DNA of 64,000 bases from contig NC_079366.1 of NCBI RefSeq assembly GCF_021018895.1, positions 20,144,396 to 20,208,395 of the forward strand. The letters are read 5' to 3'. Source of the DNA: Seriola aureovittata. Taxonomy: Eukaryota > Chordata > Actinopteri > Carangiformes > Carangidae. Below, one piece after another: positions 1 to 57,391 of this stretch (within the stretch, counting starts at the first letter, position 1; each line of letters starts with the position of its first letter). The position numbers and the translations under genes were made by a program. The notes below the pieces were generated by a model that searched no databases, was not told where the DNA came from, and was given only the letters and a program-made list of their open reading frames with translations.

Positions 1-778
1 GCTGTGCGTTGTAAGCAGTGTTACTTAGAGTTCAAAGCCATTCCCTTTGGGTATTCAGAAACAAGGATGGAGAGATGCTGCTTGCGTGCCTCTCTGTACT
101 CTGCAATAACAAGTTCTTTTTTTATGAGCGCTAGAAAAAAAAAAAGGTGTGTGTATGTTTCTTGGTATAAAGTACATTCTTCACAGTCTTGTCTTTTCCT
201 TTGGGATTACAAGCATTCCCAGGAAGTTGTTGTTCATCCCTCTGTTGATATCAACACTATGAATATGCTTGCCTCATATTTACACACTCCTCAGGTCGCT
301 CACTGTAACTGGATTTCAGATTGTGTAAGCAAATACTCTAGCTTATGCTTACAGCATAAATGTGAGAAATGCAGTGCCACATATTAAACACGCATTTATC
401 CTCTCGGCAACAAAGGAAAATGTCAGCAGTTATGTCAGTGTTGGACATGTAAAGGGTCAGTTCACTCAAATTGCAGAAGACCGTGTTCTCACTAGTAATA
501 TTTAGCCATGGAGATTTTGAAACGCAATGCTTAAAGAACTGAAAAAAATATATATTTGAAGACAGCAATATACTTGTTTCTTGTTGTGGACATTGTCTAG
601 TATTCATCCCCATTTTATTGTGGTGGAGGCAGAAATCTCAAAGATGGATATCTGGGAATAATAGAACTATCTGCATGGTTAGCTACCACTGCCACTACTT
701 TGTAATTTGGGTGAACCAGCCCTTTAAAAGTGAAGAAGTCAGGCATCCTGACAGAGTGTCACTGTGTATCACTGTTAG
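1..778. other. Intron upstream of the first visible ARHGEF38 exon
   Basis: No coding exon is recognisable here. Short open frames give low-complexity, unrelated peptides. Positions 450-726 hold a MITE-like element, listed separately. The rest looks like ordinary intron. Exons encoding the DH and BAR domains expected of the Rho-GEF must lie to the left of the window. Confidence 0.6.
450..726. mobile_element. MITE-like inverted-repeat element
   Basis: The left end (about 451-473, AAAGGGTCAGTTCACTCAAA) and the reverse complement of the right end (about 704-726) match over roughly 22 bases with a few mismatches. This AAAGGG...TTCACCCAAA terminal motif is one I recognise from abundant non-autonomous DNA transposons of fish. 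A TA dinucleotide flanks each side (450-451, 725-726) and could be the target-site duplication. No coding capacity. The right end lies about 52 bases before an ARHGEF38 exon. Confidence 0.6.
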
Positions 779-1060
779 GGACACAAGGCTACGTCTATTC
801 CACATTCCTGAAGCAGTACAACCCTCTGAGGGACTCCCAGCGGGCAGGCCAGATGGCCAAAGAGCAGCAACGGCAGCAGCCACCTGCCATGGTGGACGAC
901 GACTTCGACGACATCAGCCTGTTCGTGTCAGGCAGTGGCAGCAGCAGTCTGCGCAGCTTCAACCTCAACACCACCGACAGCAGCTCGACCCTCTCCGGTC
1001 TACAGGGGGAGCCGGAGAGCCCGGAAGACCTGGAGGACACAGTGGACACAGAGGCTCAGC

Positions 1061-1062
<2 letters not shown>
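779..1062 (+). CDS. arhgef38: ARHGEF38 penultimate coding exon
   Basis: The acceptor is taken as the AG at 777-778 (gttag), giving a split Gly codon then TQGYVYSTFLKQYNP. The frame stays open through EDTVDTEAQQ. The donor is CAG|GTGTGT at 1062/1063. The exon ends in phase 0, which fits the next exon. The acceptor has only a weak pyrimidine tract, so the left edge is less certain than the right. Confidence 0.72.
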
Positions 1063-1120
<58 letters not shown>

Positions 1121-2176
1121 TCGCCTGCGTGTGTTTTGTTGACTGTTCCTGCACCATATGGATGTCACTTTAAGATATTACATCGCTCAACACTGGGGAG
1201 GATAAAAAAAAAAAAAATCTTGGTTCAGTTCAGTTTAATTTCCACCTTGAGAACAGTTAAGGTCAAAAAGATGTTGTAAAATTCAAAGCTGCAGAATGAC
1301 TGTACATCAATCAAGTGTGTGTACAGGCAAATCCTGTCAATTTGAAATCCACCTTCTGAGAAAAACAACCCATAAACCAATTAAAATGACACAACGCTCA
1401 GTAAACCATGTAATTTTAACTGGGTTTCAGAGAGCCATGAGGGTATCCTCACAGAAGGACAGCTATAAAATATGAGTTATTAAAGTGGCAGTAAAACCGA
1501 GGTGTGCAGGTATATGGACCAGATCAGCAGAAGATATGCTACTGCAGAAGCACATTTGATAGTTTTATCGTGTCTCTGTCTAGCTTGCATTAAAATTAAA
1601 TGGGTTAAATGACATCACGCGACCACAGTGATGTAACTCAAGCTTCATCATCCCTGGGCTTTGTCCTCCTTGTGGTCATGTCTTCATAAGCTATGACTTC
1701 CCAGTATGACTCTGATCTTCATCATGACATGACACAGTTATTGGTCTTAAAATATACAGTGCTGACCAGAGTCAGTAAATTGGAATAAAAAGTAGGATTA
1801 GTGGTAACACTCTCTCAGTAGGGAAAACAAATAAATAATGCCACCTGCTGGATTTACAGGAGAGTGCACTTCAACGTAGTTTCATGTCTTTCAATGTAAG
1901 ATTTACACACCAACACTTAAAAAGTACCTTTGGTCAGTTCACTGCTTTCACAAAAAATACTGACTTACATTTGATTTATGTCTGTTTCCACAGTTTTATG
2001 CAGTCTATGCATTTCAAGCACGCTGTGACCAGGAGCTGACCTTGCAGGAACAACAGCATGTCCGCATCCTCCAGTTCTGTGACCTGGGAGGCAACAAGGA
2101 GTGGTGGTTAGCTGAGGCTAACGGACAAAAGGGATATGTCCCTGCCAACTACCTAGGCAGGATGTCCTATGCCTAA
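779..2176 (+). CDS. arhgef38: ARHGEF38-like Rho guanine nucleotide exchange factor, 3' part (two exons)
   Basis: Exons 779-1062 and 1994-2176 join in phase 0 and encode about 155 C-terminal residues. The first part (GTQGYVYSTFLKQYNP) is the end of an SH3 domain. An acidic, Ser/Gln-rich linker follows. The second exon encodes a whole SH3 domain: AVYAF in place of the ALYDY motif, the paired Trp of KEWWLAE, and the terminal GYVPANYL. Two C-terminal SH3 domains after DH-BAR are typical of the Tuba/ARHGEF37/ARHGEF38 family, which are cytoplasmic activators of Rho-type GTPases. The choice of ARHGEF38 rests mainly on its neighbour INTS12, which follows it in human. The paralogue ARHGEF37 cannot be excluded from this short piece. 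The N-terminal catalytic exons are outside the window. The gene converges on INTS12, with the stop codons about 1.2 kb apart. Confidence 0.8.
1063..1118 (+). repeat. (GT)n microsatellite forming the splice donor
   Basis: About 28 GT units start exactly at the exon/intron border, so the repeat itself supplies the donor GT. Confidence 0.95.
1119..1993 (+). other. ARHGEF38 last intron, remainder
   Basis: AT-rich intron with no recognised exon or mobile element. It ends in the acceptor tctgtttccacag at 1981-1993. Confidence 0.7.
1994..2176 (+). CDS. arhgef38: ARHGEF38 terminal coding exon (C-terminal SH3 domain)
   Basis: The acceptor cag ends at 1993. Sixty codons run in phase 0 from FYAVYAFQA to LGRMSYA and end at TAA (2174-2176). 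The exon covers one complete SH3 fold: the RT-loop side begins with AVYAF, WW lies mid-domain, and G-Y-V-P-x-N-Y-L closes it. Only six residues follow the domain. Confidence 0.88.
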   Translation, partial: FYAVYAFQARCDQELTLQEQQHVRILQFCDLGGNKEWWLAEANGQKGYVPANYLGRMSYA

Positions 2177-2374
2177 ATAGAGGCTCTCTATTCAGGCATA
2201 GGATTTTCACAAAACCAATCAAATCCAGAAAATCAAACCCAGAACCAACCTGTGGCATTTTAAACAAAACTGCTTGCTCTTTAATACATTATATAAATAG
2301 TGCTGACTGTAAAACATGTTGCATTCCTGCTTGTGAATGTCAAAGGAGCAAATGATGGAGACAATCCCAGCTCA

Positions 2375-2612
2375 CACAACCTGGACAGGTCGCCAGTCTA
2401 TCACCGGGCCGACATAAAGAGACAAACATCCATCCTATGTGGCAAATTAGTGTCACCAATTAACCAACTAACCTGCATCTTTGGACGGTGGGACACACAC
2501 AGACACAGGGACACCATACAGGGGGGCCCCAGCCAGCCAGCAAGTTCAAACTGACAGAGCCTTCTTGCTGTGAGGCGTCAGCGTTAACCACTGTACCACC
2601 ATGCTGCCCTCA
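2375..2612. repeat. Teleost interspersed repeat, degraded
   Basis: Contains the string of words I associate with a very common fish repeat: GACAGGTCGCCAGTCTATC, TTAGTGTCACCAATTAACC, CTGCATCTTTGGACGGTGGG, CACAGACACAGGGA and CTTCTTGCTGTGAGGCGTCA ending at ACCACTGTACCACCATG. The family was not named because no library could be searched. Confidence 0.65.
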
Positions 2613-2814
2613 AAATGTATCACTAGATGTTATTATCAGATGTCTCATACCAAAAGTGTTGATGTTGAATCTTATTTGCCTTTAGAGGATCATAAGAGGA
2701 GAGTGCACCAATGGGACTTGACCAGTAATCTGATGAATGTGGATAATGATGGTGGGAAAACACAGGGCACTGTGCCAAGCACTTTTGTACTTCAGTGTTG
2801 TTGAGTTTATATTG

Positions 2815-2945
2815 ATAATGAAGTAAATTTTTATATGTGAACTGATTTACAGATGAAGCAAATATTATATGTGAAATAATCTATAGATGAAGCAAAAGTT
2901 ATATGTGAAATGATTTATACATGAAGTATACATTATGTTTTATGT
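2815..2945 (+). repeat. Short AT-rich imperfect tandem repeat
   Basis: Three diverged copies of a roughly 42-base unit with the words TATATGTGAA, TGATTTA or TAATCTATA, and GATGAAGCAAA or CATGAAGTATA can be seen in succession. Non-coding. Confidence 0.55.
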
Positions 2946-3332
2946 GAATGTAAAATGAAGAAATCTATAATGTCATTTATATTTTAACAAATATGTGCTA
3001 TATATACAGATCCTTTAATGATAACTATTGTGATCCATTCTCTTTGTGTGAAGCGGAACATAATGACTCACATTTAGGGACCCCACATGCTACAAAGTCA
3101 GTGATATGGTCAGTTTATAAGAAGAGGATATTTAATGACGTTTGTTGATCAAAAGTGACAGTCACTTTTTTCCAATGTTTAGATTTGTTAGGACAGAACG
3201 AGGCACACAAGAGTCCAGCAGCATTTACACAAAGTAAGATTCAAGTATTTGACTGGATGGTGTTAATCCATGTACAGATGCTCTTGTAATACAAACATAA
3301 TGCTCTGGCACTAATTTCACACTGTTTAAGGG

Positions 3333-3338
3333 TTTATT
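3333..3338 (-). terminator. ints12: Probable INTS12 polyadenylation signal
   Basis: TTTATT on the + strand reads AATAAA on the - strand, 50 bases past the INTS12 stop codon. This implies a very short 3' UTR. Later alternative signals cannot be ruled out. Confidence 0.55.
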
Positions 3339-3387
3339 TTCTACTCCCTCAGATCTCCTCCTCCTGCTCGTTTCTCTCCATCTCTGC

Positions 3388-3951
3388 TCATTTCTTCAGT
3401 TTCTTCTGTGCTGCTTTCTTCTTCACCAGTTGTAACCGTTTCATGGCGTTAAGCTGAGACTCCTGAGATGTCGGTGCTTTGTCCCCCGGTGCAGCCTTTG
3501 ACCCATTCCCATTGTTTCCGTTACCTCCTCCATTATTGCCTCCGTTCCCTCCTGCACTTGCCTGGGAGCCGCTCGGGGAGCCGCCCCCCGATGAGCCAGA
3601 GCCTTTCCCTTGGTTTTCCCCACTCGATGAACGGTTCAATGGCTGCTTACCCAGAGTCAGGGGTGGCGGAGATTTCACAGGCACCTGGCTGGAGCCGTTT
3701 CCATTTCCTCCCCCGGGTACCTTTGCACCGCCAATTCCCGACTTGGCTCCAGCTAGCCCAGACAAGCCGACAGGTTTCTGGCCAGAGGGAGCTGTCAAGG
3801 TCTTGCTGCTGCCACTTGGGCCCGAGGAACCCAGTTTGGAGCTGGGAGGAAGAGAAGGGTTTGTCTTGGCGCCAAATGCAGCCCAGCCTGTAAGACCACT
3901 GCCCGAGGAGGAGGAGCTGCTACTGGTGGGATTGGCTGATGTTGTGGACGC
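3388..3951 (-). CDS. ints12: INTS12 coding exon 6 (low-complexity tail)
   Basis: The acceptor is catgcag on the - strand, just above 3951. It encodes 187 residues from [13 protein letters not shown] and ends [14 protein letters not shown]...KKLKK with TGA at 3390-3388. It is rich in Ser, Gly and Asn. The C-terminal 25 residues are nearly the same as I recall for human INTS12. Confidence 0.95.
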   Translation of the reverse strand, partial: ASTTSANPTSSSSSSSGSGLTGWAAFGAKTNPSLPPSSKLGSSGPSGSSKTLTAPSGQKPVGLSGLAGAKSGIGGAKVPGGGNGNGSSQVPVKSPPPLTLGKQPLNRSSSGENQGKGSGSSGGGSPSGSQASAGGNGGNNGGGNGNNGNGSKAAPGDKAPTSQESQLNAMKRLQLVKKKAAQKKLKK

Positions 3952-6435
3952 CTGCATGAAATGAAAAACAGTCACCGCAATTATCACAGTGCAACACGAG
4001 CTTAACAGAAATTGTAACGAAGAAGACACCAATACTTCTGGAATTAAATTGTCAGTGTTCATCAAAGCTATTTATTTGATAAATCCTGTGCCCAACTACA
4101 TATTTGCGTAAGATACGGAAATCAGCAGAGTTACCTGCGAGTCAGACAATGCCTCAACTTGCTTACTTGAGCAATACTTTTACTGGAAACAAACAGAACT
4201 GTCATTCCTATTGCGGCTGGTATTAACATAATCAAATCACTGACTAAAGGCTTAATATTTGCTGTCAAAATAACTTCATGGTGAACTCCAATAAGTAAAT
4301 GTTCTCTGAAAAGTTTTACACCCTTTCCCTCTGGAGAAATGATACTGCAGCAGAAGTCAGTGGTCTGATCCTTGAAAATAAGTGCATACTTTCTGCTCAT
4401 TTTCATCCTCCTCCTTCCTCATTTATGCAGTCTGCCTTTTAGAGCAGCTTTGCACATTGACAGCTATTGCTCTTCTCTCACTTGCTACCAGTCATAAAGA
4501 TGGAGAACCCTAGTTTTTGCTCAACTTGAGGGTGACACACAATGTTAACAATTCACATCCCATTACTACACATTGTTGGCATCGATACCGTCTTGCATGC
4601 TTTTGAAGTCTCATACACTGTGATAGCCGTATTGTGTTAACACAGACCTTCACTTCTGTTCTTTTGAAGGCTTGGAAGGTGCTGGCTGTGTCAGGTTTGG
4701 ATTTAAGCTCTGCCTTTTTCACCAGTGTGTCCTTTACAACAGGCGCTGACGACGCAGATGCAGGGGACGGCTTCTGTGCAGGTTTCTGTGCCTATTGGAC
4801 AAATAAAAATTGTTTTAAACAAAAACAGCAGCTCCTAGTGACATGACTATGGACTCACCAGTCAGCTGGTCAGCGCTGATGTGCTATATAAAATAATTAA
4901 TAATAATTTTCCTCACCATACGTTTCATTTGCCTGGTGCAGCGGGCACAATACCACACAAGCCGGGGGTCATTAACTTCTTTGTCTGTCACCTGGGGTTT
5001 GTGACAGTCCTGGTGATACAGATTATGGCACTCTTGGCATTCCACCAGCTGGTTTCCCATTGTGACTGTCATTTGTCTTAGGTTAAAAAAAAAAAAACAC
5101 AAGAAGTGGAAAGGAACAGGTTATTAACTTTCCAGGCTTGAAGAAAGGTTTAGAAATATTAATAACTGCACGGGAATGTGTACTGATATCCTGGATACTC
5201 ATGCAAAAATTCAAGTTTAATTTATTTACTTATAATTGACATGTACCTGCAAACCACACAGGCCAGGCCCATTTCCATGGCAAAGTCATCAGCGTTGGTC
5301 TCCTCGTTGTCGTTCATGTTTGACAGGAGGTCTTTGCTCGTCTGAACGGTAATCGGAGAAGAACGATTCTCCTGTTTCTCCAAGCGAGGCTTTTTCGGAG
5401 GGTCCACCTCACCCAAGTCAACCCTAACCTGTTTGCCAGTAAGACAGAAAGAGGTCAGTTTGACATCAAATCATAACATCGTCAAAATGTAGCTACCTTG
5501 TTCATTATTTTACAAGCAGTCCTTTATGGAATTATGCATGTGTGCATCTTGCACTTCAAGGAAGTCTCTGGGCACTACTCTCCTCATCGTGCAATCAGTT
5601 CTGACCTGAACTGTATGGATCTGCTTAGTCTTTCTTGCAGAGTGCAGCTTTGCAATATGATGCTGTAGGTCTAAAAGAAACTTGAAAACCAAGACATGAA
5701 AACATAGCATTTCCTCCGGTCATGTAGTTTTACATTTGATCATGACTTAACAACTTTAATAATTTATGCTGTACTACTTCAAACATGACTGGAACATAGC
5801 TGACAAAGAAATGCAAAGCAATAGTCAGGGCAGCCACTAACATATTTTGTGTGGTTTTGAATTTATTTTGGAATGTCTGTTTTCTCCTATAGGATGGTAT
5901 TTGCCATTTGGCACACCTTTGCATGTAAAATCATGAAAATGAATGTCTTTCTGAGCACGAGACTAATTTTATTCTGATCAAAGAGATACAGAATTTATCT
6001 GGTACCTTCTCAGCGGGTCTCTTCTCTCCTTCTTTCTTGCTCTTTTCTGAGCTGGATTTGCTGCTGCCACTGCTGCTGCTGGAGGATGAAGAACTTGAAG
6101 AGGACTTGGAGTCCTGTTTACTTAAGCTCAGTTTTGACACAGACCCCTTGGACACCTCTATATCCTGAGAATACACAATGATAATACAGAGCACTTAGCA
6201 GTTAGTTGGATAATTACACACCAATTAAATTGAAAGAGAACATAACAATAATAAGGTGGGTACGTGACTAAATCCTTACTTTTTGTGAAGAGCGGTAAGA
6301 TGAGTCACTTCCTCTTGAAAGGGACTCATCTAGTAAAGCTTTGAGTTTCTCCGCTGAATCTTTACTCTTAGAGTGCAGGTAACTCAGTCCCTTTAGGAAG
6401 ATGGGATCCAACTCCAGACTGACAGGTCCAGCCAT
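3388..6435 (-). CDS. ints12: Integrator complex subunit 12 (complete coding sequence, six exons)
   Basis: Coding exons in transcript order: 6435-6280, 6164-6006, 5428-5247, 5076-4917, 4791-4648, 3951-3388. They give 454 residues; human INTS12 has about 462. Residues 1-52 ([25 protein letters not shown]...) match the N-terminal microdomain reported to be essential for Integrator function. Residues 73-84 are a pure Ser run. A C4HC3 PHD finger spans about 162-212, with ligands C162, C165, C179, C182, H187, C190, C209 and C212 all present. Residues 268-454 are low-complexity Ser/Gly/Asn with islands that match human: [27 protein letters not shown], and the basic tail [22 protein letters not shown]. 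Integrator is a nuclear complex that cleaves snRNA and promoter-proximal transcripts. The gene runs tail-to-tail with ARHGEF38 and head-to-head with GSTCD. Every junction is GT-AG and in phase, so it looks intact. Confidence 0.95.
3952..4647 (-). other. ints12: INTS12 intron between coding exons 5 and 6
   Basis: A 696-base intron. No further exon or repeat recognised. Confidence 0.8.
4648..4791 (-). CDS. ints12: INTS12 coding exon 5
   Basis: 48 codons in phase 0: [14 protein letters not shown]...[13 protein letters not shown]...[10 protein letters not shown]. The acceptor is aatag and the donor AAG|GTCTGT. The KDxLVKK and AFKRTEVK words match human INTS12. Confidence 0.92.
4917..5076 (-). 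CDS. ints12: INTS12 coding exon 4 (main part of the PHD finger)
   Basis: The acceptor is cctaag and the donor ATG|GTGAGG. It begins with the last base of a split Arg codon and encodes [20 protein letters not shown] to [13 protein letters not shown], including six of the eight zinc ligands. This is the most conserved part of the gene. Confidence 0.95.
5247..5428 (-). CDS. ints12: INTS12 coding exon 3
   Basis: 60 codons plus two bases. It encodes [20 protein letters not shown]...[15 protein letters not shown], ending with the first two PHD cysteines and a split Arg codon at donor AG|GTACAT. The acceptor is aacag. Confidence 0.93.
5429..6005 (-). other. ints12: INTS12 intron between coding exons 2 and 3
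   Basis: A 577-base intron with nothing else recognised. Confidence 0.8.
6006..6164 (-). CDS. ints12: INTS12 coding exon 2 (poly-Ser)
   Basis: 53 codons in phase 0 between ttctcag and AAG|GTACCA. It encodes [20 protein letters not shown], a run of twelve Ser coded by a mixture of TCN and AGY codons, then [13 protein letters not shown], which matches human. Confidence 0.93.
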
Positions 6436-6443
6436 TGCTTAAA
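6280..6443 (-). CDS. ints12: INTS12 coding exon 1 with 8 bases of 5' UTR
   Basis: The ATG is at 6435-6433, preceded on the - strand by atttccag|tttaagca. The 5' UTR is therefore itself interrupted by an intron, and at least one non-coding exon lies upstream. It encodes 52 residues ending SSYRSSQK at donor AAA|GTAAGG. The first 30 residues match human almost exactly, fixing the start codon. Confidence 0.93.
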
Positions 6444-7952
6444 CTGGAAATAATAAAATAATGTTAGCCTATTAGGCTTCAGTTACAACTTCCTCAAATA
6501 CCAGCTGCAGCCATTCAAAGACAAATCTGGTTAAAAAAAGTTGCTTCTATTCTATAACATAAAAAGACAAAACAAGAATTGCAGCTGCCATATAGACATT
6601 GCAGTGTTAACACGAGACAAGGATACTCTTCTTTGAACAAAAAGTCTTAACAAGGCCTTAATCTCTACAGAGTTTTGGTACAGTCAATACAACACAGTGT
6701 AAACAAAAGCTTTCTTGTATCTGCATCCTCCTAGCTGGAATCACTTAGTTACTTAATGTGCGGTCTTAATGTCCATTTTCACTATCAGCTGTATTACTCT
6801 GGGCTGTTAACATTAAAGAAATAAACACTTTTCCTCTCCACATGAAACATTTAGGAGGACTTAAATATTCAGTGTTTCTCTCTCTCAGTGAAGCCTGGCC
6901 TCTTTTGCCACTCATACAATTGTTGTTTTTATATTGAGACATTTGCACTGATGACCGTAGCCATCAACAATAATTACATTAGATGACATAGTAATACAAA
7001 ATAGAATGAGAGGAGAAGGGAGGAGAGAAAATAGGCCAAAGTAGTTGAGCATCAGCTGCAATAATCATTGGGTATAGTACATTATTTGCGAAGGTAGGAT
7101 AGTCCTGTGGGTTAGGGCCCATATGTTATTACTGTCCTGATTCGGTCAGTTGGGTTAAATTTAAATAATTACGTACAATCAAACGTACGTAACGACTTAA
7201 TTTGGTTGCTCTGGACCGTTGTTCGTCCGGACCCTCAGAGCATTGTACCAACGGCACAGTGGCTGAAGTTACCTTCCCGCTCAGCTGTCAGTTATAAAAT
7301 CAAGTTCACAGATTATTAGTTTTAGTTTGGTTACATTACCTCACACTCTGCTTCTGGTAAAATACCTGTCCTTTAAACCGGTATGTTCGTTTTGGTGAAC
7401 AAATGACGATTGAGCAACACTTCCTATAAAAGAAGCAGGCAGCCGGGACGCAGCCTTCGGCTTACAATTTGTGCAACCGTTAAATATGTCCGGAATGTAC
7501 GCGCGCGGAACCCTTTTAATCTTTGTATTCAAGAGTCTTACATAAATTTCTGCATTCAAAATGCACGTATATCTGTATATATATTGCGCAATTAATGCAG
7601 CGTTCTAATGTACGCATTATATCCATTAACATTGATTCGTACGTTTTGATAGCAGACGGCTGATGGCGCTGTGGAGCCATCTTAGCTTTGGCACAGGGAA
7701 AGAAGAAGCCGCACTGCCCGAGGAAGCGTGTACCATAACAACGTGGTTTTATTGAAATTGCCAGTATTTTTATGCGCGTTTCTAAAGCTGCTGTGAGTAT
7801 CTATTAATGTCATTTTAAACGTCGGATCCAAAATGGTATTATAGCTTACACATACTAGCTGCCATCCTTTAAAGGACACTCGGTCACATACCCAAAGCTA
7901 GTTGTTTGTTAACCTCGCTCTGTTTTTACTCCACGGTAGCAACATTTTTATA
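6444..7952. promoter_or_regulatory. Head-to-head INTS12 / GSTCD promoter region
   Basis: The two coding sequences diverge, with 1517 bases between their ATGs. The INTS12 5' UTR intron occupies the left part. Possible donors for its non-coding exon are GAG|GTAATG just below 7340 and AAG|GTAACT just below 7273 (- strand). For GSTCD, a donor-like GTGAGT at 7793 and an acceptor-like AG at 7938-7939 could define a non-coding first exon, but this is only a guess. A YY1-like AAGATGGC lies on the - strand at 7683-7676, and there are CpG clusters at about 7180-7230 and 7495-7510. No convincing TATA box. The human pair also diverges, which supports a shared promoter. Confidence 0.6.
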
Positions 7953-54986
<47,034 letters not shown>

Positions 54987-55161
54987 GACTGGAAGCACCG
55001 GTGTGCAGCAGAGCATCTTCAGTATGGTCGGGGTTTGATAAAGTGCCCAGTCTCTGTGGCTCTAGGCTTGTGTCATGACGTCTCAACTATTTTGTATCCA
55101 CCCTCAGCATTTTCTTTTTATTTATTTCCTTTGAGCCCTTTTGTAAGAAATGGCCTCGGAA

Positions 55162-55167
55162 AATAAA
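55162..55167 (+). terminator. gstcd: GSTCD polyadenylation signal
   Basis: AATAAA, 176 bases after the stop codon, within AAATAAAAAAAAAA. Confidence 0.8.
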
Positions 55168-57367
55168 AAAAAAAGATATGTCTGCTTATCATTTCTGTAG
55201 CTAAGGTCATCTTCTAAAATTTCTTTCAGCCTTAAGGTTCAAGTGCCGTTGATTTTTGTCTCGATAAACACTTGGAAGAGTGCTCTCTGACAACTACCCC
55301 TCTTCTTACTTACATATGCTCAATTATTAGGTGCTAGGTTATAGCAGGAGAGCTCAAGCCTCTCACCAACTGCTATGTTATGTTTGTGATTTTGCTTAAA
55401 CTGTGCGATCAAGCTGTCAGTGTAAACAGTAGCAGCAGGAATTACACACCCACATTGCGAATTAAGTACACCATGCATCCACATGCTGTTTTTGCGAATA
55501 GTCTGTGTACGGCCTTCTGTGAAAGAGCTCAGCAGTCAGCTCCCTCTGTTGCCAGGTATTAACAGAAGAAGGGGGAAATTCAGAGCTTGAAACTCATCTG
55601 CAGTTAGATGAGATTGGGAATTATCATTATCTACCGTTTCTCTGTGTGTTTAGGGGGGGGGGGCATGGAGAGAGAGAGAAACTGGATTTAATCTCATCAC
55701 ATCAGGTAAAATACAGCATTTGTCAAGGTTCTACAGAGAAACTTATTATTCCTCATAAAGAATAGATGTGAATATGGTATGCATCCCGTAATATGTTCAG
55801 CACCAATGAATATTTTATAACGCTGGTGAAAAGGTCAGTGTGCTTGATTAGATGCTCAGGGCCTGGTAGCTAAAAATCACACAATGCGCTCCCTATTTCC
55901 AATCCTGTACACTGTAGACACCACCACAGCCCCTTAAGCTTTCATCCTCGCAGGTGAAACTGGTCATCTGTTTCTCTGAAAAATCCTGTGCTGTCACCTT
56001 TGACAGTGCGCTGCAGCTGCTTGAGAAATCTGAGGAAGTTGCCGGAGAGCCAGTTTTCCTGCTCGCTCTGAAGGGATAGACGAGAGAGAGGGAAAAAAAA
56101 AGGGGGGGCGGGCTTCTCCAGCGCCGAGCTCATCTGAATTCAGTCAGCAGAGTCAATCTATCCCGAGGTGAATGGCCACATACACAGCTCCTTCCAAGGA
56201 CTGGAATAATTTCAAAAGGAGACGTCTGACTCCCTGTTCATGCTTGTGGCTCCACACAAGTGCGCATTACAGAAACGCATATAGGCATAAAGGAGGGGAG
56301 AGAGAGTAGGTGGCACTACTTAATGCTTGCATGAGAGAGGAGAATATTGAGGTGTGAAGTGGCTCGATTAAACCCAAACACCCGGGGCTAGAAGGTGACT
56401 TGACAAGATTCATTGTTTAAACAAAATGAGGGAGAAATCTGGGCCTTTTATTTCCAAGTAAACGCTCCTTTACTAATGAAGCCTTAACAGAATGGAGTCA
56501 GCGATACACTGAGCTGGATGCATTTTTTTATTGTGTAATTAACTGATTGGCCTCAAATGTTAGCAACATGTGAGCTGAACCTGACACAATTCACGTATAT
56601 GCTGATTATCAGTGTTAAAATAATCGCGGCTGGGCACTTACACCCAGAATCTTTTTCTCCTAACCTCAGTGGATACTCAAGAGTTTCTCCCTTCGCCAGT
56701 CGTGGGGGTTTTCAAACGCAGCTCTGAACTCAACAGTCTGTTGCAGCAGAAAACCTCCGCCAGGAAATAATGGAGCTTTCACTGTTTTATTAACTTCAGT
56801 TATTACTCGGTTTACTCAGTTTTCCATGTCATTACGCTGCCACTGTTTATGGCCGTTTGTCTGCAGTAGCTCTTCGCTGTATATTTGGGGTCTCTCCCTG
56901 CTCACATGAATTTTTCCCTTTTAGACAATCAGGGACCTTGCTCATGTGTTCTGGGTTACTAGAAGGAGCACTGATACAAAGTCAAAGACGAGATGAAATG
57001 GCTCTGTGCTGCTCTTTTGTAATTCCCATTTAACACGCGTCATCATCAATAAAATGTGTTTCATTTGACTTGTATATTTTCTGCAAATGACAAATATGGA
57101 GCATAATTACAGGAGCCCAGAATAACAACAATTATTATGCACGCATTCCTCTTCGGTTGCCTACAGCAGGTCCTAGCTGCTGCTGTTTTGCGCACCCTAA
57201 TAATGTTGTAATCTGTTTCCTGATGCTCCTCATCCTCCTTGTCACATCAGAAGTCACCTTCACATAACCCCAGTTTAGGATTCCCCTGTTTATATTCTAT
57301 TTTTTGCATTTATGTTCTACTTCTGTCTGCTGTAGAGATGTCTGTTTAGTTCAAAATGTAACGACCT

Positions 57368-57391
57368 AATTTCCCCAGGGGGATCATTAAA
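57368..57391 (+). repeat. Short retroelement-tail-like word
   Basis: AATTTCCCCAGGGGGATCATTAAAG resembles the tail at 8842 (AATTTCCCC..GGGGAT..TAAAG) but has no tetranucleotide run. Confidence 0.4.

Larger units (their letters stand above)
2177..3387. other. Convergent 3' region between ARHGEF38 and INTS12
   Basis: It should contain both 3' UTRs. No canonical AATAAA was found on the + strand for ARHGEF38. Positions 2375-2612 hold an interspersed repeat. Positions 2815-2945 contain an imprecise tandem of an AT-rich unit resembling ttatatgtgaaatgatttata, three times. Confidence 0.6.

Noticed and set aside
3479..3964. 161-codon open frame on the + strand, Pro/Phe-rich
   Set aside because: It is the exact antisense of INTS12 exon 6. 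The composition is explained by the complement of Gly/Ser codons; no gene signals.
7902..7952. Upstream extension of GSTCD exon 1
   Set aside because: Starts at a non-ATG codon, and the distance from the chosen ATG to the conserved PLHTS word already equals human.
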